From: Trichosphaerium sp. ATCC 40318
Taxonomy: Eukaryota > Discosea > Flabellinia > Trichosidae
Length of the DNA: 64,000 bases
Assembly: GCA_038496445.1 (NCBI GenBank)
Contig: JALMLS010000341.1
Location: forward strand, 62,001-126,000
Direction of reading: 5' to 3'
The notes below the pieces were generated by a model. It saw only the letters and a program-made list of their open reading frames with translations, made no database searches and had not been told where the DNA came from. Shown here one piece after another: positions 45,354 through 57,174 of the stretch (position 1 is the first letter of the stretch; each line of letters starts with the position of its first letter). A program made the position numbers and the translations under genes.

Positions 45354-47996
45354 ATGCTATTGCTGTTGTTCTTGATTGTGACTGGTACTCATATTTTTAC
45401 CTCCATAATTCTTTGTTAACGTTACCAAGGTAGTGCCTGTGCTACTGAAGTTAACAGAACGAGGGAAGGTGAGTATCAACAAATGGTGTGGCAATTGGCG
45501 CTAATTTTGTTTAGAATGGGTTTCCTCGGTACAAGTAAAGGATTGGAGGCAAGTTTTGGAGGAAATGGAGCAGTTTATTGAAGAAAACGCTCAAATAATT
45601 GAACAAACTCCAACAGACGCCGAAATAGAGTCAGAATCGCCTATTGAAGGCGAAGAAATACTTCCAGGATCATTGACAGCAGAAATCAACAAAGCCGATG
45701 AGGTACGCCCCAAACGTCATTAACAGGCGTAACATCGCCATATCTCATCACTAGCCACGTGGCATCACAGTAATCCAAAATCCTATAACGCATTTTCAAA
45801 GGCATTAATCTCGCTTGTAGGCTCACACCAGACAACAAGTTAACATCGCAGCGGGTGTTTTGAGTGATGTATATTTTGGTTTGATAACACCGGGCACCGA
45901 TCAATCTGCTGTTGTTAAACACAACTGGGCGAAGGCTCGTAAGTACTACGCATACGCAGAGCGTGGGTACGCGTACCGACAAGAAGCCTTTATTATGCAA
46001 TATGGTAGTTTCTTTGGAGATAAAGTAGAAACGTCAAATGCAATACCAAAGGTGACGTGTCAAGTGGTTTTTTTTTGTTGAAATGTTCTGTTTTTATATT
46101 TTTATTTATTGTTATTGTAGACATTGACAAAGTTATGGATGTCTGCGAAACATGGGAATACAGATGCCCAAATCGCCATGGGTTATAGACATTACTATGG
46201 TAAAAGTGTTCCTAAAGATTGCCAAGCTGCTGCACAGCATTATATCAAAGCAGCAAGCAAGAGTAAGCGCAAATTTTAAAAAAAATTAGTTCTTTTTCTT
46301 GTGACTGGCGAGTACTTTCTTGAAGCTAATTACTCCTCAGTTGTTGAGGACATCAACGAAAATGGTCTCAAGTTTACATCTGACTTTGTTCGGCTTTCTG
46401 AGGCATGGAAGAAATCTCGTGATGACTTAACAAGGGAATCCGGTATTATTGATCTATACAAGTATTCAGCTGATACTGGAGATATTGAATCTCAAGTCAC
46501 AATCGGTTTATTCTATATGCATGGTGGTCATGGTATTGCACGTGATTATGAGCGTGCTCACAAGTATTTTTTGATGGCTCAAGGTATGAATAGCGTTGTT
46601 TTTGAAACAAGAAAACAAAAACTTCGGCTAACTTTTTTTGTAGAGCAAGGTCATAATGTTGCAAAGTCTCATAGAGCCCATATGGTACTCAATGGTCTTG
46701 GTATAGAACAGGATAATGAAACTGGCTTGGCAATGTTAACAGAAGTTGCTGAGGAGGTGAGCGAATCAGTTTCTCGTGTATCTTTGTCTAAACAACAACT
46801 ATAGGGTATCGCAACAGGTCAAGCATACCTTGGGCGTATATACATGAATGGTGGTCATGGCGTGGAAAAGGATGTGAAACAAGCTATTGTTTGGCTTAAA
46901 AAGGCTGCTGAGAAGAATAGCGCAGACGCTTTATTTGATCTAGGCACCCTGTACTTCGGTACGTATCCGTGTTGTTGTTTGAACCAAAACCAGTTCTTCC
47001 TCGCTTACTGACGCCTCAAATAGACGGCAATGATATCAAAAAGGACTATGGAAGCGCATTATTATACTTCCAACGTTCTGCTACAAATGGTAATGTAGAG
47101 GCTTTGTATAGAATGGGTTATATGCATTATATGGGATTTGGTACAATCAAAAACTGTGAAAACGGCGTTCAAGTCTTGAAAAAGGTCATTGAAAAGGGCT
47201 ATACACGTCATATCATCCAAAAGGCGTATGGTTATTACAGGGAGGGTAATATAGATAAAGCAAAGCTTTATTATGTCCAAGCTGGAGACCTTGGTACTGA
47301 ACTGGCTCTGTCTAATGCTGCATGGCTTTTCGAGCAGGCAAATCATGGTAAAAACTATGAAGCTGCTATGTACTTTTATAGAAACGCTGCACAACTAAAA
47401 AGCGCTACAGCGCATGTAAAGATGGGTGATTATCATTATTATGGCCATGGTACGTTGTTTGTTTGTTTAATGTTGGTTTTAGTTGAAACTCATTAGCTTG
47501 TTGCTTGTTGTTTTTTTCTTGTTTTTCTTTGTTCTTATTTTGTTAGGTGTACCACATGTAGACAAAGAACGTGCTGCTGAGTATTATCAAGCCGCTTCGG
47601 ATCTTAGAAGCCCACAGGCTACATTCAATCTTGGTTTTATGCATGAGTATGGTATTGGTTTACCTCATGATTTTCATTTGGCAAAGAGGTACTATGATAT
47701 GGCTTTAGAGATTAGTGAAGATGCTTATCTACCAGTATCGATTGCATTGTCTGCTCTCAATATTCATTTTTGGACAAACAAGTATAAGGTACGTGTAAGC
47801 ATATCTGTGCGTTTGTTGTAGACAACCAAAAGTGCTGCAGCTTTTGTTCCGGTCTTTTTTCTTTGGTTTATTTGGATTCTTATCACGTGTTTAGAATGGT
47901 GTTTTTGGGTTACAATGGGATACATTGGCTATTATTATATTGCTTGTGTTGTTGACATTAACACTTGCGATTAGGCGAGTAGTATCGAGAGTGTAA
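45354..47996 (+). CDS. HRD3/SEL1L-type ERAD adaptor (Sel1 repeats, C-terminal TM)
   Basis: Partner of the HRD1 ubiquitin ligase in ER-associated degradation. The start MLLLLFLIVTG is a signal peptide. An acidic stretch (EEMEQFIEENAQIIEQTPTD, PIEGEEILPGSLTAEINKAD) is followed by about ten Sel1 repeats: KLWMSAKHGNTDAQIAMGYR, YSADTGDIESQVTIGLFYMH, GQAYLGRIYMNGGHGVEKDV, DALFDLGTLYF, EALYRMGYMHYMGFGTIKNC, QATFNLGFMHEYGIGLPHDF. Near the C-terminus is one membrane helix (TLAIIILLVLLTLTLAI) and a short basic end RRVVSRV. Eight to nine introns. Signal peptide, Sel1 array and C-terminal TM in this order are diagnostic of HRD3/SEL1L, separating it from soluble Sel1 proteins. Confidence 0.85.
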
Positions 47997-48391
47997 AGTA
48001 AAATATGTAATAAATCTTAAAACTAAAAAAGCCTCCTACTTTCCATCAAACCACTGAAAGTTGCTGGTGTTGTCACCTGGGTAGAAATCAATGCACAACC
48101 GTTGTATGGCATTGATTTTAAAAGTGCACAAGTCAACTAGCGCAGCACGTGTGATGGCTTTGGCTCATAAAAATTTCGGTTTGCTAGTGCTCTTGAATGC
48201 AATTCTTTGTTACGGAATTCCTCATTGTGGATATACTTCACTGGAATATCCAGGTACAATGCTCAAAATGGATAATATACATTTCAACACAACCGCTTTT
48301 GGAATGCCAATTATCATGCATTAAAATAGTATCTGGATAGATCATGTAAAGTATGTGAAAGAATTTATTGGTGTTTTTGAGGGGTTTTGTT
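47997..48391. other. Spacer between convergent genes with coding-like pieces
   Basis: 395 nt. On the minus strand 48025-48170 reads ITRAALVDLCTFKINAIQRL then CIDFYPGDNTSNFQWFDGK and a stop. A further piece at 48130-48210 reads EFRNKELHSRALANRNFYEP. No start or join could be assigned; perhaps a small gene or gene debris. Confidence 0.35.
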
Positions 48392-51300
48392 TTATAGTTT
48401 AGCGCTTGTGATCGTAACATGACCCATCTTTCTTCCTTTTCTTATTGCACCCTTTCCATAAACGTGTAAATGAACACCTTCATTGAGCTGTCTTGTATCT
48501 TTCAAGTATGCAACAGCATCATTAATATCAGATCCAAGAAGATTCCTCATTTTAATATGTGGACACAATAGAGTTGTTGGACCAAGAGGTAGCCCAGTAA
48601 TTGCGCGAACCATTTGCTCAAATTGAGATGTTTGACAACCTTTATAAATAAATAAGTATTCAAAATCACGTGCTAAAAAAACAGAGTGCGAGCACATCAA
48701 GAAAAGGAAGAAAAAAGAGAGAAAAAAAAGAGAATAGATTTGTTTACCTTCAATACTCCAGTGTCCTGAGTTGTGTGGTCTTGGAGCTATTTCATTGACG
48801 ATCAGAGATCCATCAGGCATTACAAATAATTCAATAGCAATAACACCTTCGTAACAAATAAGAAACAGACGGAAAAAAACCCAATAGAGTTACCTTCTAA
48901 ACCCATTCCCTTCGCTAATTTTCTTGCGATTTCATTAGCCGCTTTCTTGACTTGGCTTGTTGCATTCGCTGGGACTATAGTCTCGCGTAGAATACCACGT
49001 TCATGCCTGGACATAAATCAGTACATATCATCGTCATAACCAACGAGTTATTTTCTTGAAAAAAACAAATAAAAAAAACTTGCCTGTTCTCAACAAGTGG
49101 GAAAGTCTTGATGTGTTGATCTCTTATACCCATTGCAACAATGATAGATGCTTCGTATGAAAAAGGAACAAAGCCTTCTAATACAAAGGACTTTCCTTTT
49201 ACATTGTACCATATCTGTGATAAGTTTTGTCCAAGCTTTATTACAGTTTGTCCTTTACCATCATAACCTTCTGTTGCTGTTTTTAAAATAAACTTTTTAC
49301 AGTTCGATGGGTGTCCAGAGAGTTCTCTAATACCGTCCTCAAGGTCTAATTGTTGTTAAGAATTGATGTGTTTATTGGGCTTGAGGGTACCTTTGAGGCA
49401 TTCTACAGCTTTCCATGGTGCTGTTTTGATACCAACAGAGTTAATGAACGTTTTTTCTGTAACCTAACAAAGCAATTAATATTTGAACAAAAACTCAAGT
49501 CAAAAAGTTTGTACTCTGTTTTGGCAGATTTTTAATGCGTTAGGTTTTGGTCTGACTGGTCTGAATTGCTCTAAATACTTTGCGGTATCTTGAGGTACAT
49601 TTTCAAATTCATAAGTAACAACATCAACAGCAGCTAAAAGTAATAAAAAAATCAGTATTGGGCTGTTTGAACAGTTTTGGTTAAGTCGTCTACGCACCAG
49701 CAAATGATGCCAATGCTGTCTCATCATGATAACCAGCTACTGTTTTATCTTGTGCAAGCATAAAAGCTGGAGAGTTAGGATCAGGACAGTATACATGACA
49801 TCTACAAAACGAATCAATAAAAAAGTTCCATGGTATACTTTTCTTGCCTATAACCCAATTGAGTTGCTGCTGGAATTATCATCTTTGCTAGTTGGCCACC
49901 TAATGTTTCAGCTTAATACATTGTCACATATCATATATTGTAATACTCACCACCGAGGATGCCAATAACTGATCCTGGAGGAAGGAATTTTCTCTCGTAT
50001 TCAGGTTGTTTTGTTGGCGTCAATAAGATTTCTTTCCTGAAGTTTTATTAACTACTTGGGATGTTGTGGAGTGTCGTACTCTGAAGGTGCTTTTTGTGCG
50101 CCACTGATGATGTTTTGTTTATCTACAGGATGCATAGTTACCTTCGATTTTCTAAAATTCTTTCCGTGAGCAAACAATAAAGTCAGTTAACGTTTTTTTT
50201 TAAAGTACGTGTTTTCTCTCCAAACTTGAAGTCTAGCACCAATGTCACGTAAGCCTGCTGATTTTCCCAATATTGCAGCTGCTAATAAAGCAGCATTTTT
50301 GGCACCAGAAGCACCTATTGCTAGTGTACCAACAGGGATACCTATAGCAAATTAATCAACACTCTTAAACGCTGCCAAGGGCGTAGTTTCTACTCTACCA
50401 GCAAGAAAGAATTTTATTTTTTAATTTAGTACCTCCTGGCATTTGACAAATTGAGTACAAAGAGTCAACACCTGATAGAGCACTAAAAAACATGAGTGAA
50501 TAACAATTAATAACGGTTTGTTTTGGTTTTAACTTACCGTGACTTAACTGGTACGCCTAGAACTGGTACATATGTTAAAGCTGCTACCATTCCAGGTAGA
50601 TGAGCCGCACCACCGGCGCCAGCAATTATGACCTAGTACAAGAATAAAGATAAGAACAAACGCAAAAAGCCAACTGTTTGTTGATTTTTTTATACCTTGA
50701 TTCCTCTTCCTTCTGCTCCTTTAGCAAAGGCATACAAGCGTTCAGGTGTACGATGTGCTGAAACAATACGCGATTCATAAGGTATTTTTAGTTCTTGTAG
50801 GATTGTTATGGCATGCTTCATTGTAGGCCAATCAGACTGCGAGCCCATTATAACACTATTTGGAAATTATCAGTATGCCTTAGATCCATCTCATTATACG
50901 TACCTTACAAGTGGTGATTTATTAGCAACTGTAGGAACTACAGCATCAATCAACTGGCTACTAGCAGCATCCGCAACCCATTTAGCGCTCACCAACGAAC
51001 TCTTTGAACCTTTTTTACCTAGTAACAAGAATAAATAAGAAAATACTCAGAACAAAACTTACCTCTTTGTCTAACTGTCCATGCGTCATTATCAATAATA
51101 CCGGATAAAACAATATTCTTATCATTTGTCACACCAAATACCAACTAAGACAGAAAATATCAAAACTTGATGTTTAAGGAAATCTTGTAGACTTACGTTT
51201 AACTCAAAGAGTGAGACATCTAGCTGGTTCCATGCACTCTCTAATGTGAGAAATACGTGTAAAGCTGTATGTTTGATCTCTTCAAGAACATCTCCGTTGA

Positions 51301-51915
51301 TTTGAACGCCATTTATGACCAAACCAAGCTCTACAATGCTTTCTCCTTTTCGATTGTTAAACACGCAAAACATTCACGCAATGATGTTACAACACAGATG
51401 TGACATATGTTACGTACCTGATTGTGCGCTTCCACTTTCGTTAGCACTGTGGACAACCTCGATCAGAGGAAGAGGGCGGAACACGTGGCCTTGAGAAACA
51501 GTTCTTTGGCGTTTTGCAGTGGCTGAAGTAGCGGTACGCGTAATAGTGACTTTGCACGGGATTGTTGATGTTTTTAGTACACGTATAGTACTAGGTGCTA
51601 TTTGCTTGACATAGTGAGTGCGAATATGCGTTCCTTGGTGAGCTGTGGCAATTCTGAGGAGCCGAAAAACGGATGAGTTCGTTTTAATTCGGTTTTGCAG
51701 CGCTTGGTCTACTTTGGAAGCTGAAGAATCCTTTACAAATGTTAAATGACACCCATTTCTCATTAAGAAATTGTACAACATGCCTTGGCGCCTTGAATAC
51801 GCTTCAATTGCAGAAAGGCATTACTTTGATCATCAAGAGCTGAGAAAACAATGTAATCTTTGTCTTCTGCTATTTTCTGGCCTTTAACACGTTCCCAATT
51901 ACGAGCGTTGGACAT
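48392..51915 (-). CDS. PurC-PurE-PurK fusion of de novo purine synthesis
   Basis: N-terminal part: a divergent SAICAR-synthetase (PurC) domain beginning [20 protein letters not shown], with [76 protein letters not shown] and [18 protein letters not shown] (PAICS: ADVIDNDSWRLWPSG). Middle: PurE with [77 protein letters not shown]-terminal: PurK ATP-grasp with [91 protein letters not shown]. PurK plus class-I PurE means the N5-CAIR route from AIR to CAIR. PurC key residues are altered (FELNLVFG where PAICS has VDMKIEFG), so that activity is uncertain. About fifteen introns, one probably GC-AG. Confidence 0.8.
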
Positions 51916-52164
51916 TAAGACCCAATGGGAAAAATAATATGACTGTGGAGCGGTTTTTTTCGAACAATAAAATTTGTAAAGTCCTCGTTATTCAGTATTC
52001 TTTAACACAACAAACAGTGCATCTAAACCCCGCACTTGTCGACACAATAAATATTTTGTTATTGTTTGGCTTGCTTACTGTAGTTTTTTGTTATTAGAGT
52101 TTTTTTAGCCGTTTCTTTTACGTACCCCTTTTGTTTCCTTTGGACCTAAATAGTCTAATCATTA
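51916..52164. promoter_or_regulatory. Divergent promoter region
   Basis: 249 nt between head-to-head starts of the purine fusion gene (minus) and the RBBP6-like gene (plus). Shared promoter is inferred from orientation only. Confidence 0.4.
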
Positions 52165-55100
52165 ATGTCTGGCGGGCAAATTTATTACCAGGTGCGTTGG
52201 ACGCGGGCAATGCGAAAGTTAAATAGAAATATTATGTAGTTATTTAAAACCCAATCAACCGCTAGCAATTCCAGCTCACGCTTTTTTAGTTTCAAGCGAG
52301 CTCCAAAGAACAAAATGCCCTAGCGTTCGAAGGACCTATTATTTCCTTAGCTGAATTAAAGCAAGGTATTGTACATCAACAAAAATTAGGGAGCGCACGC
52401 GATTTTGGTCTGGAAATTGTAAATTCGCAAACAAAAGAAGGTACGCACCTAACCAGTACTTTATATGCCAGATACGCCTTACATTTGAGCTAAATGGATG
52501 AGATCCGGTTTATTTGTGCACTCTTAGCCACTGTTAACGTTTTTTTAGTTTACAAGGATGACGCCATACTTATACCGCGTAACACATCTGTTGTTGTTAG
52601 ACGAATTCCAATTACTGCCGCGAGAGGTGTCGCTCCTCCTCCGGCTCCATTTTCTCGCCCAACTAGCTACCAATCCCACACGTACACTAGTGTACCGAAA
52701 TATGACGCATCGAAGTCCTCTTCAAAAGTCACTGGCGGCGCAAGCAGTGAAGAACAAGAAGGCATTGACAAGTTACTAAACCAAAAACCAACCTGGACGT
52801 ACGTGTACCATAGCATTATTGGCGTAGCTATGAAGAAAGGAACAAAGATAATCATTTGCGCTCTGCGCGTAGTTGAAAATAAAATCTCATCTATTTTTCC
52901 TCTCCCTATCACAATTATCCCTCCTTTTCTTTTTTTGACGGTATTGCTGAGTAGATCGAAAAAAAAAAAAGAGCCAAATAATTGAAGATCTTTATAATCA
53001 TACACACTAACGCAACAGCGCAGAGTTTATCTTGCCCTTTTCTATGCTTTATTCTACCCTTTATTTCTTTTTTTTTTTTTCTTTTCTCGCTTTTATTTAA
53101 ATGTTTCTAGGCGAAGAGCGTCTGGTGGTAATGTTAGGAGAAAGTGTGAAGGTCCACCACCTCCTGGCTATGTTTGTCATCGTTGTAACCAACCGAATCA
53201 TTGGATTCAACATTGTCCAACGAATGGTGACCCTCAGTATGACTTGCCTAAGATTAAAAAAGCTACTGGTATACCAAGAAGCTTCTTAAAGCCTATAATT
53301 GGTGGTGATCATAAATCAGCCTATGTAGTGCCTGGTGGCGGCTTAGCCAAGATGGCGCCGAATGAGTACATTATTTTTTTTCAGAATTTTCTGATTTTTG
53401 TTTTCTCACGAAAGTCGACTAACACACAATGTAGACATGTTTTTGAACAAGAAATTGCTAAGGCTAACCCAGTAGATGAAACTAAAGAAGGTGAAGAAGT
53501 ACCAAAGTCTTTTCAATGCCCTATTTGCAAGGTACGCTCAAAACCAAACTGACTTGATTTTTTGGAGTGGAATTCTAACTTTTTTGGTTTTAGGATTTAT
53601 TAAAAGACGCTGTACTTATATCTTGTTGTGGATACAGTTTTTGTGATGAGTGTACGTACCTTTATAGCTTATGTAACGCTCCAAAACGCTAACTTTGATG
53701 TTTTTAGGTATTCGTCCTCAAGATCTTAGTCAAGTCCTCCTTTGTCCTATGTGCAAGAAAACAACTACTGCTAATAAGCTTGTACCAAACCACAGTATGC
53801 GTACATCTATAACGGAGTACATCAAAAATAAGGAAGACGAGAAAAAAGAAAAGGAAAAAGCTGAAAGGGAGCGTCAAGCGCAAATCCAAGAGGCTGTGCG
53901 TTTAGAACAAGAAAAAGCAGCTCTGGAAGCAGCCAGGATCGTACAGGAGCAGAGAGAAGCTGAAGAAGAGCAAAAACGCAAAGAAGCAGAAAAAGCAAAG
54001 GAAGAAGCCGAAGAAAGGAAGGCAACCAAAGATACTTCCGATAAGGGTACAGAACTGAAGGCCCATGAATCACCTAGAGACGTAGAGGAAGGAGAAGGTG
54101 AAGAAAAGGACCCCAAGTCGATTGATGATGCGTCTAAAGATGATAAATCCGATGAAGATAGCAAAGATAAAAAATCATCAAAACGGCCTTCATCACCTGA
54201 TTCAGAGGGCTCTCGTGATAGCAGCAAGAGTAAAAGATCTAGCCGTGGTATTTTTGAACCTCTACCGGATATGCATATCCCTGATTTTATTAAAGGTACG
54301 CAAGCTTTAAGATCATATTTTTTTTTTACGTGGTTCAATTGATGTGCTTACAACGTTTTATAGAGAAGCAACATGGTAAAGATAGACGTGGTGATCGTCA
54401 TTCAAGACATCGTAGTCCTCCAAGGAGACATGATTACCCTGGACAAGGCTATGGTTACGCTTACCCTCCAGCGCCTTATGGTGTTCCACCGTTTTATCAT
54501 CCACCGTTTCCTGGTTATTACCCACCACCATATGGCGTACCACCTTACGCACCTGGACCTCATCGTGGTAGAGATTATGGCCGCAGAGATAGCTACCGAG
54601 ATGGTCATAGAAGACGCTATAACAGTCGAAGCAGGGAGCGCCGACATAGAAGCAGAGAAAGGTTAGTTTTTTTTTTTTGTTTTGTTTTCAAGTTTTGTGC
54701 TCATTGATTTTTTATAGAAGAAGTAATCATTCAAGAGATAAAAAAAGGCGTAGTCGTAGGTCTAGAGACAAATCTCCAAAAGATAGCACCAAGAGCACCT
54801 CCCATCGTGATGAAAAAAAGGATTCTGATAAGCGTACTCCTGAACAAGAAGTTAAAACACCAACGAGCCCAATGCTTGCAGATAAGAGCCCAGACAGCGT
54901 AGATTATAGTCCAAGTCGTGCTCTAGATGTAGATTTTGATGATGCGGAAGGAAATGAAGTTGAAGAGAAGAAAGATGTATCACCTGTTGCATCTTCTCCG
55001 AAGACACCTACAGAGCCTGCAGACCCTGAAGAGGAAGTAATGAAGGTGGAACCAAAAGAGAGGGAGCATAACACGAAGAAGAGAAGCCGTGATGAGGATG

Positions 55101-55462
55101 ACAGTCGTAATGATAGAGATAAGAAGCGTTTGAGGAGTAGTGATGATAGATCTCGTCGAGATAAGCGCAGACGTCGAGATGACCGAGATCGTAGAGATAA
55201 GGATCGTAGGCGCGAGCGTGATAGCAAGCAATCGTCTTCTTCCTCTTCTCATAGACGAGAGAGGGATAAAACAAGGCGCCGTGGTTCAGAAGATAGACGT
55301 GATGATAGGGATCGTCAGCGTTCATCCTCAAGGCGTAGCTATTCTCCTGGGCATGGGCATAAGCGTAAGCATGAGCGTGAAAGTGAGAGTGCTAGCAAGA
55401 GGCGTAGACATCGCAGTGATAAAAGCGATAGAGCTCGTGACCATAGGAAGTCTTCAAGGTGA
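52165..55462 (+). CDS. RBBP6/Mpe1-type protein: DWNN, zinc knuckle, RING, RS-rich tail
   Basis: Subunit of the pre-mRNA cleavage and polyadenylation machinery, with a ubiquitin-ligase RING. The start MSGGQIYYQ begins the DWNN ubiquitin-like domain: ISLAELKQGIVHQQKLGSAR, LEIVNSQTKE, DAILIPRNTSVVVRRIPITA. A CCHC knuckle follows: GYVCHRCNQPNHWIQHCPTN. The RING/U-box-like finger is FQCPICKDLLKDAVLISCCG, YSFCDEC, LLCPMC. Then come a Glu/Ala/Lys coiled coil (EKAERERQAQIQEAVRLEQE), Pro/Tyr-rich repeats (YPPAPYGVPPFYHPPFPGYY) and a long Arg/Ser/Asp-rich tail. About nine introns. Domain order is exactly that of RBBP6/Mpe1. Confidence 0.9.
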
Positions 55463-55694
55463 TTTCCTTTCCACCTTTTTTTGAATTTTTTTTTTGAACT
55501 TTTGTTGGCAGCTTGTAAGTTAGAAACTGTAAATAAATATGCTCAACATGTCTACGTTAGTTCATATTGTTTGCTGTAGTAAAACAGCCTGGTTCTTTAA
55601 AGTCATTAAGCGGAGAATTAGCAATTTTTGTTTTTTCAAAAAAACTATCAGTACACAGGTCAATTGTGTTCTATCGTTGAGTTTAACGCTAGAC
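55463..55694. other. Short intergenic spacer
   Basis: 232 nt with an AAATAAATA-type signal near 55530. No coding signal. Confidence 0.4.
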
Positions 55695-56987
55695 ATGATA
55701 AGAGCTGCTTGTGTGCGAAGATTACAGTTACGTAGATGCAATAAAAAGACTTTTGGATGTCGTTTCAAATCAGATGGTGATACGAGGCCAACAGCAGCTA
55801 TAGTTATAATAGGTAGCGTAAAAACGCGTAACAACCGCCGTAAATTAAAATTAAACTCATTTAGGTGATGAAATTCTGAACGGCAAAGTTCATGATAGCA
55901 ACACGCACTGGTACGTGCCAATAGATCTGCGTAATAATAAGATGTTTTTTTTTTGACACTTGTCTACAAGGCTGGCAAACTTTTTCTTTAAACGAGGCAT
56001 ACACTTGCGCTCTGTTACTGTAGTACCAGACGAGGTATCATAGTTGTTATAACAAATACGGCGTATTGTTCCCAACATAAAACTAGGAAGACGAGATTAT
56101 TCGCACAGTGCGTCACGCGTCTTCAAAGTACGCGTTTGGGACTATTAATAACTCACTTTGATTATAAGGTTTGACTACACAATAACAACGGGTGGTATCG
56201 GGCCAACACACGATGATATCACATACCAATCGATTGCGCGTGCTTTTGACAGAAAACTAGAACCACATGCAGAGACTGTTGAAAAACTTACAAAAACACT
56301 CTCAGAGCGTAATATAGAGATCAATGATGAGCGTATGCGTATGGCTATATTCCCTACGCCTGCTAGAGGTATGTAATACTGCCAAATTGTCTATAATAAC
56401 ATTGTTTTTTTGAACAGTTATTCCAACATCATCTTGGGTGCCAATCGTTGAGGTTGAGAATATTTATATCTTACCAGGTGTACCTGGTATTGTACGTACT
56501 ACTAGTTCACCGTAATTAATGCTAATAGAATGTACCTTAGTTAAAGACAATGATGGATGATGCAGTGTCTTTACATGGCATGTTTAAAGGAGGTAAGAAC
56601 GTAGCTTTTACCCAGAAAGTTTGCTCTCGTACTAAATTGTACGTAGGTAAAATTCCACACTCTGAGGCTGTATATACACATAAAAGTGAAGGAGGTACAC
56701 GTAATTACTTTTAATACTAAAAAGCTAACTTTATTTCCAAGATATTGCCAAAGATCTTGTAAGAATAAATAAGGAACATGGCGATGTTCAAATTGGGAGT
56801 TACCCAAAGTTAGGTAATCAACTCTCATAGTGTTAATTTTTTGCTGACGCTGTATCCCTCTCTAGACGCAGATGTTGAAGTGGCCGGATATAAAGTGATG
56901 ATAACCATACAAGGAGAGGATGCAGAAAAAGTGCAGGCTGCACGTGATGTAGTCAAGTCACTTGTTGACGGCTTTTATAAAGACTAA
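55695..56987 (+). CDS. MoCF/molybdopterin-binding-domain protein (FLAD1 N-terminal/CinA-like)
   Basis: The start MIRAACVRRLQLRRCNKKTF is Arg-rich and without acidic residues, like a mitochondrial targeting sequence. Then AAIVIIGDEILNGKVHDSNT, FFFKRGIHLRSVTVVPDE, YTITTGGIGPTHDDITYQSI, ARAFDRKLEPHAETV, IFPTPAR, IYILPGVPGIVQTM and, at the end, VQAARDVVKSLVDGFYKD. These are hallmark blocks of the MoCF_biosynth/MPTb fold as in the N-terminal domain of human FAD synthase (FLAD1) and CinA. No PAPS-reductase-like FAD synthetase domain follows, so it is a stand-alone MPTb protein, probably an FAD/nucleotide pyrophosphohydrolase. About eight introns. Confidence 0.8.
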
Positions 56988-57174
56988 TAAAATAATAAAA
57001 AAACAAGAAACAATAACAATATGTCCTGCTAGCTGTGGATTGCCATCATAAGACCCTTATGTCAGATTGGTTTCCTTTTGATCTCTGCTATTGACGTTCT
57101 TGTCTCTTTCGAATGCAGAATGTTCTTATAACGGAATTACTCACTAAATTCTTATTTGTAGAATTATTTTCTTT
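56988..57174. other. Spacer between convergent genes
   Basis: 187 nt of 3' flanks; nothing recognised. Confidence 0.4.

Noticed and set aside
54330-54707. Separate gene for the Pro/Tyr-rich segment
   Set aside because: It joins in frame on both sides to the RBBP6-like exons.
53704-55331. Long open frames antisense to the RBBP6-like gene (for example 53874-54338, 54904-55227)
   Set aside because: They are mirror images of the low-complexity Glu/Lys and Arg/Ser repeats on the plus strand and have no independent family resemblance.
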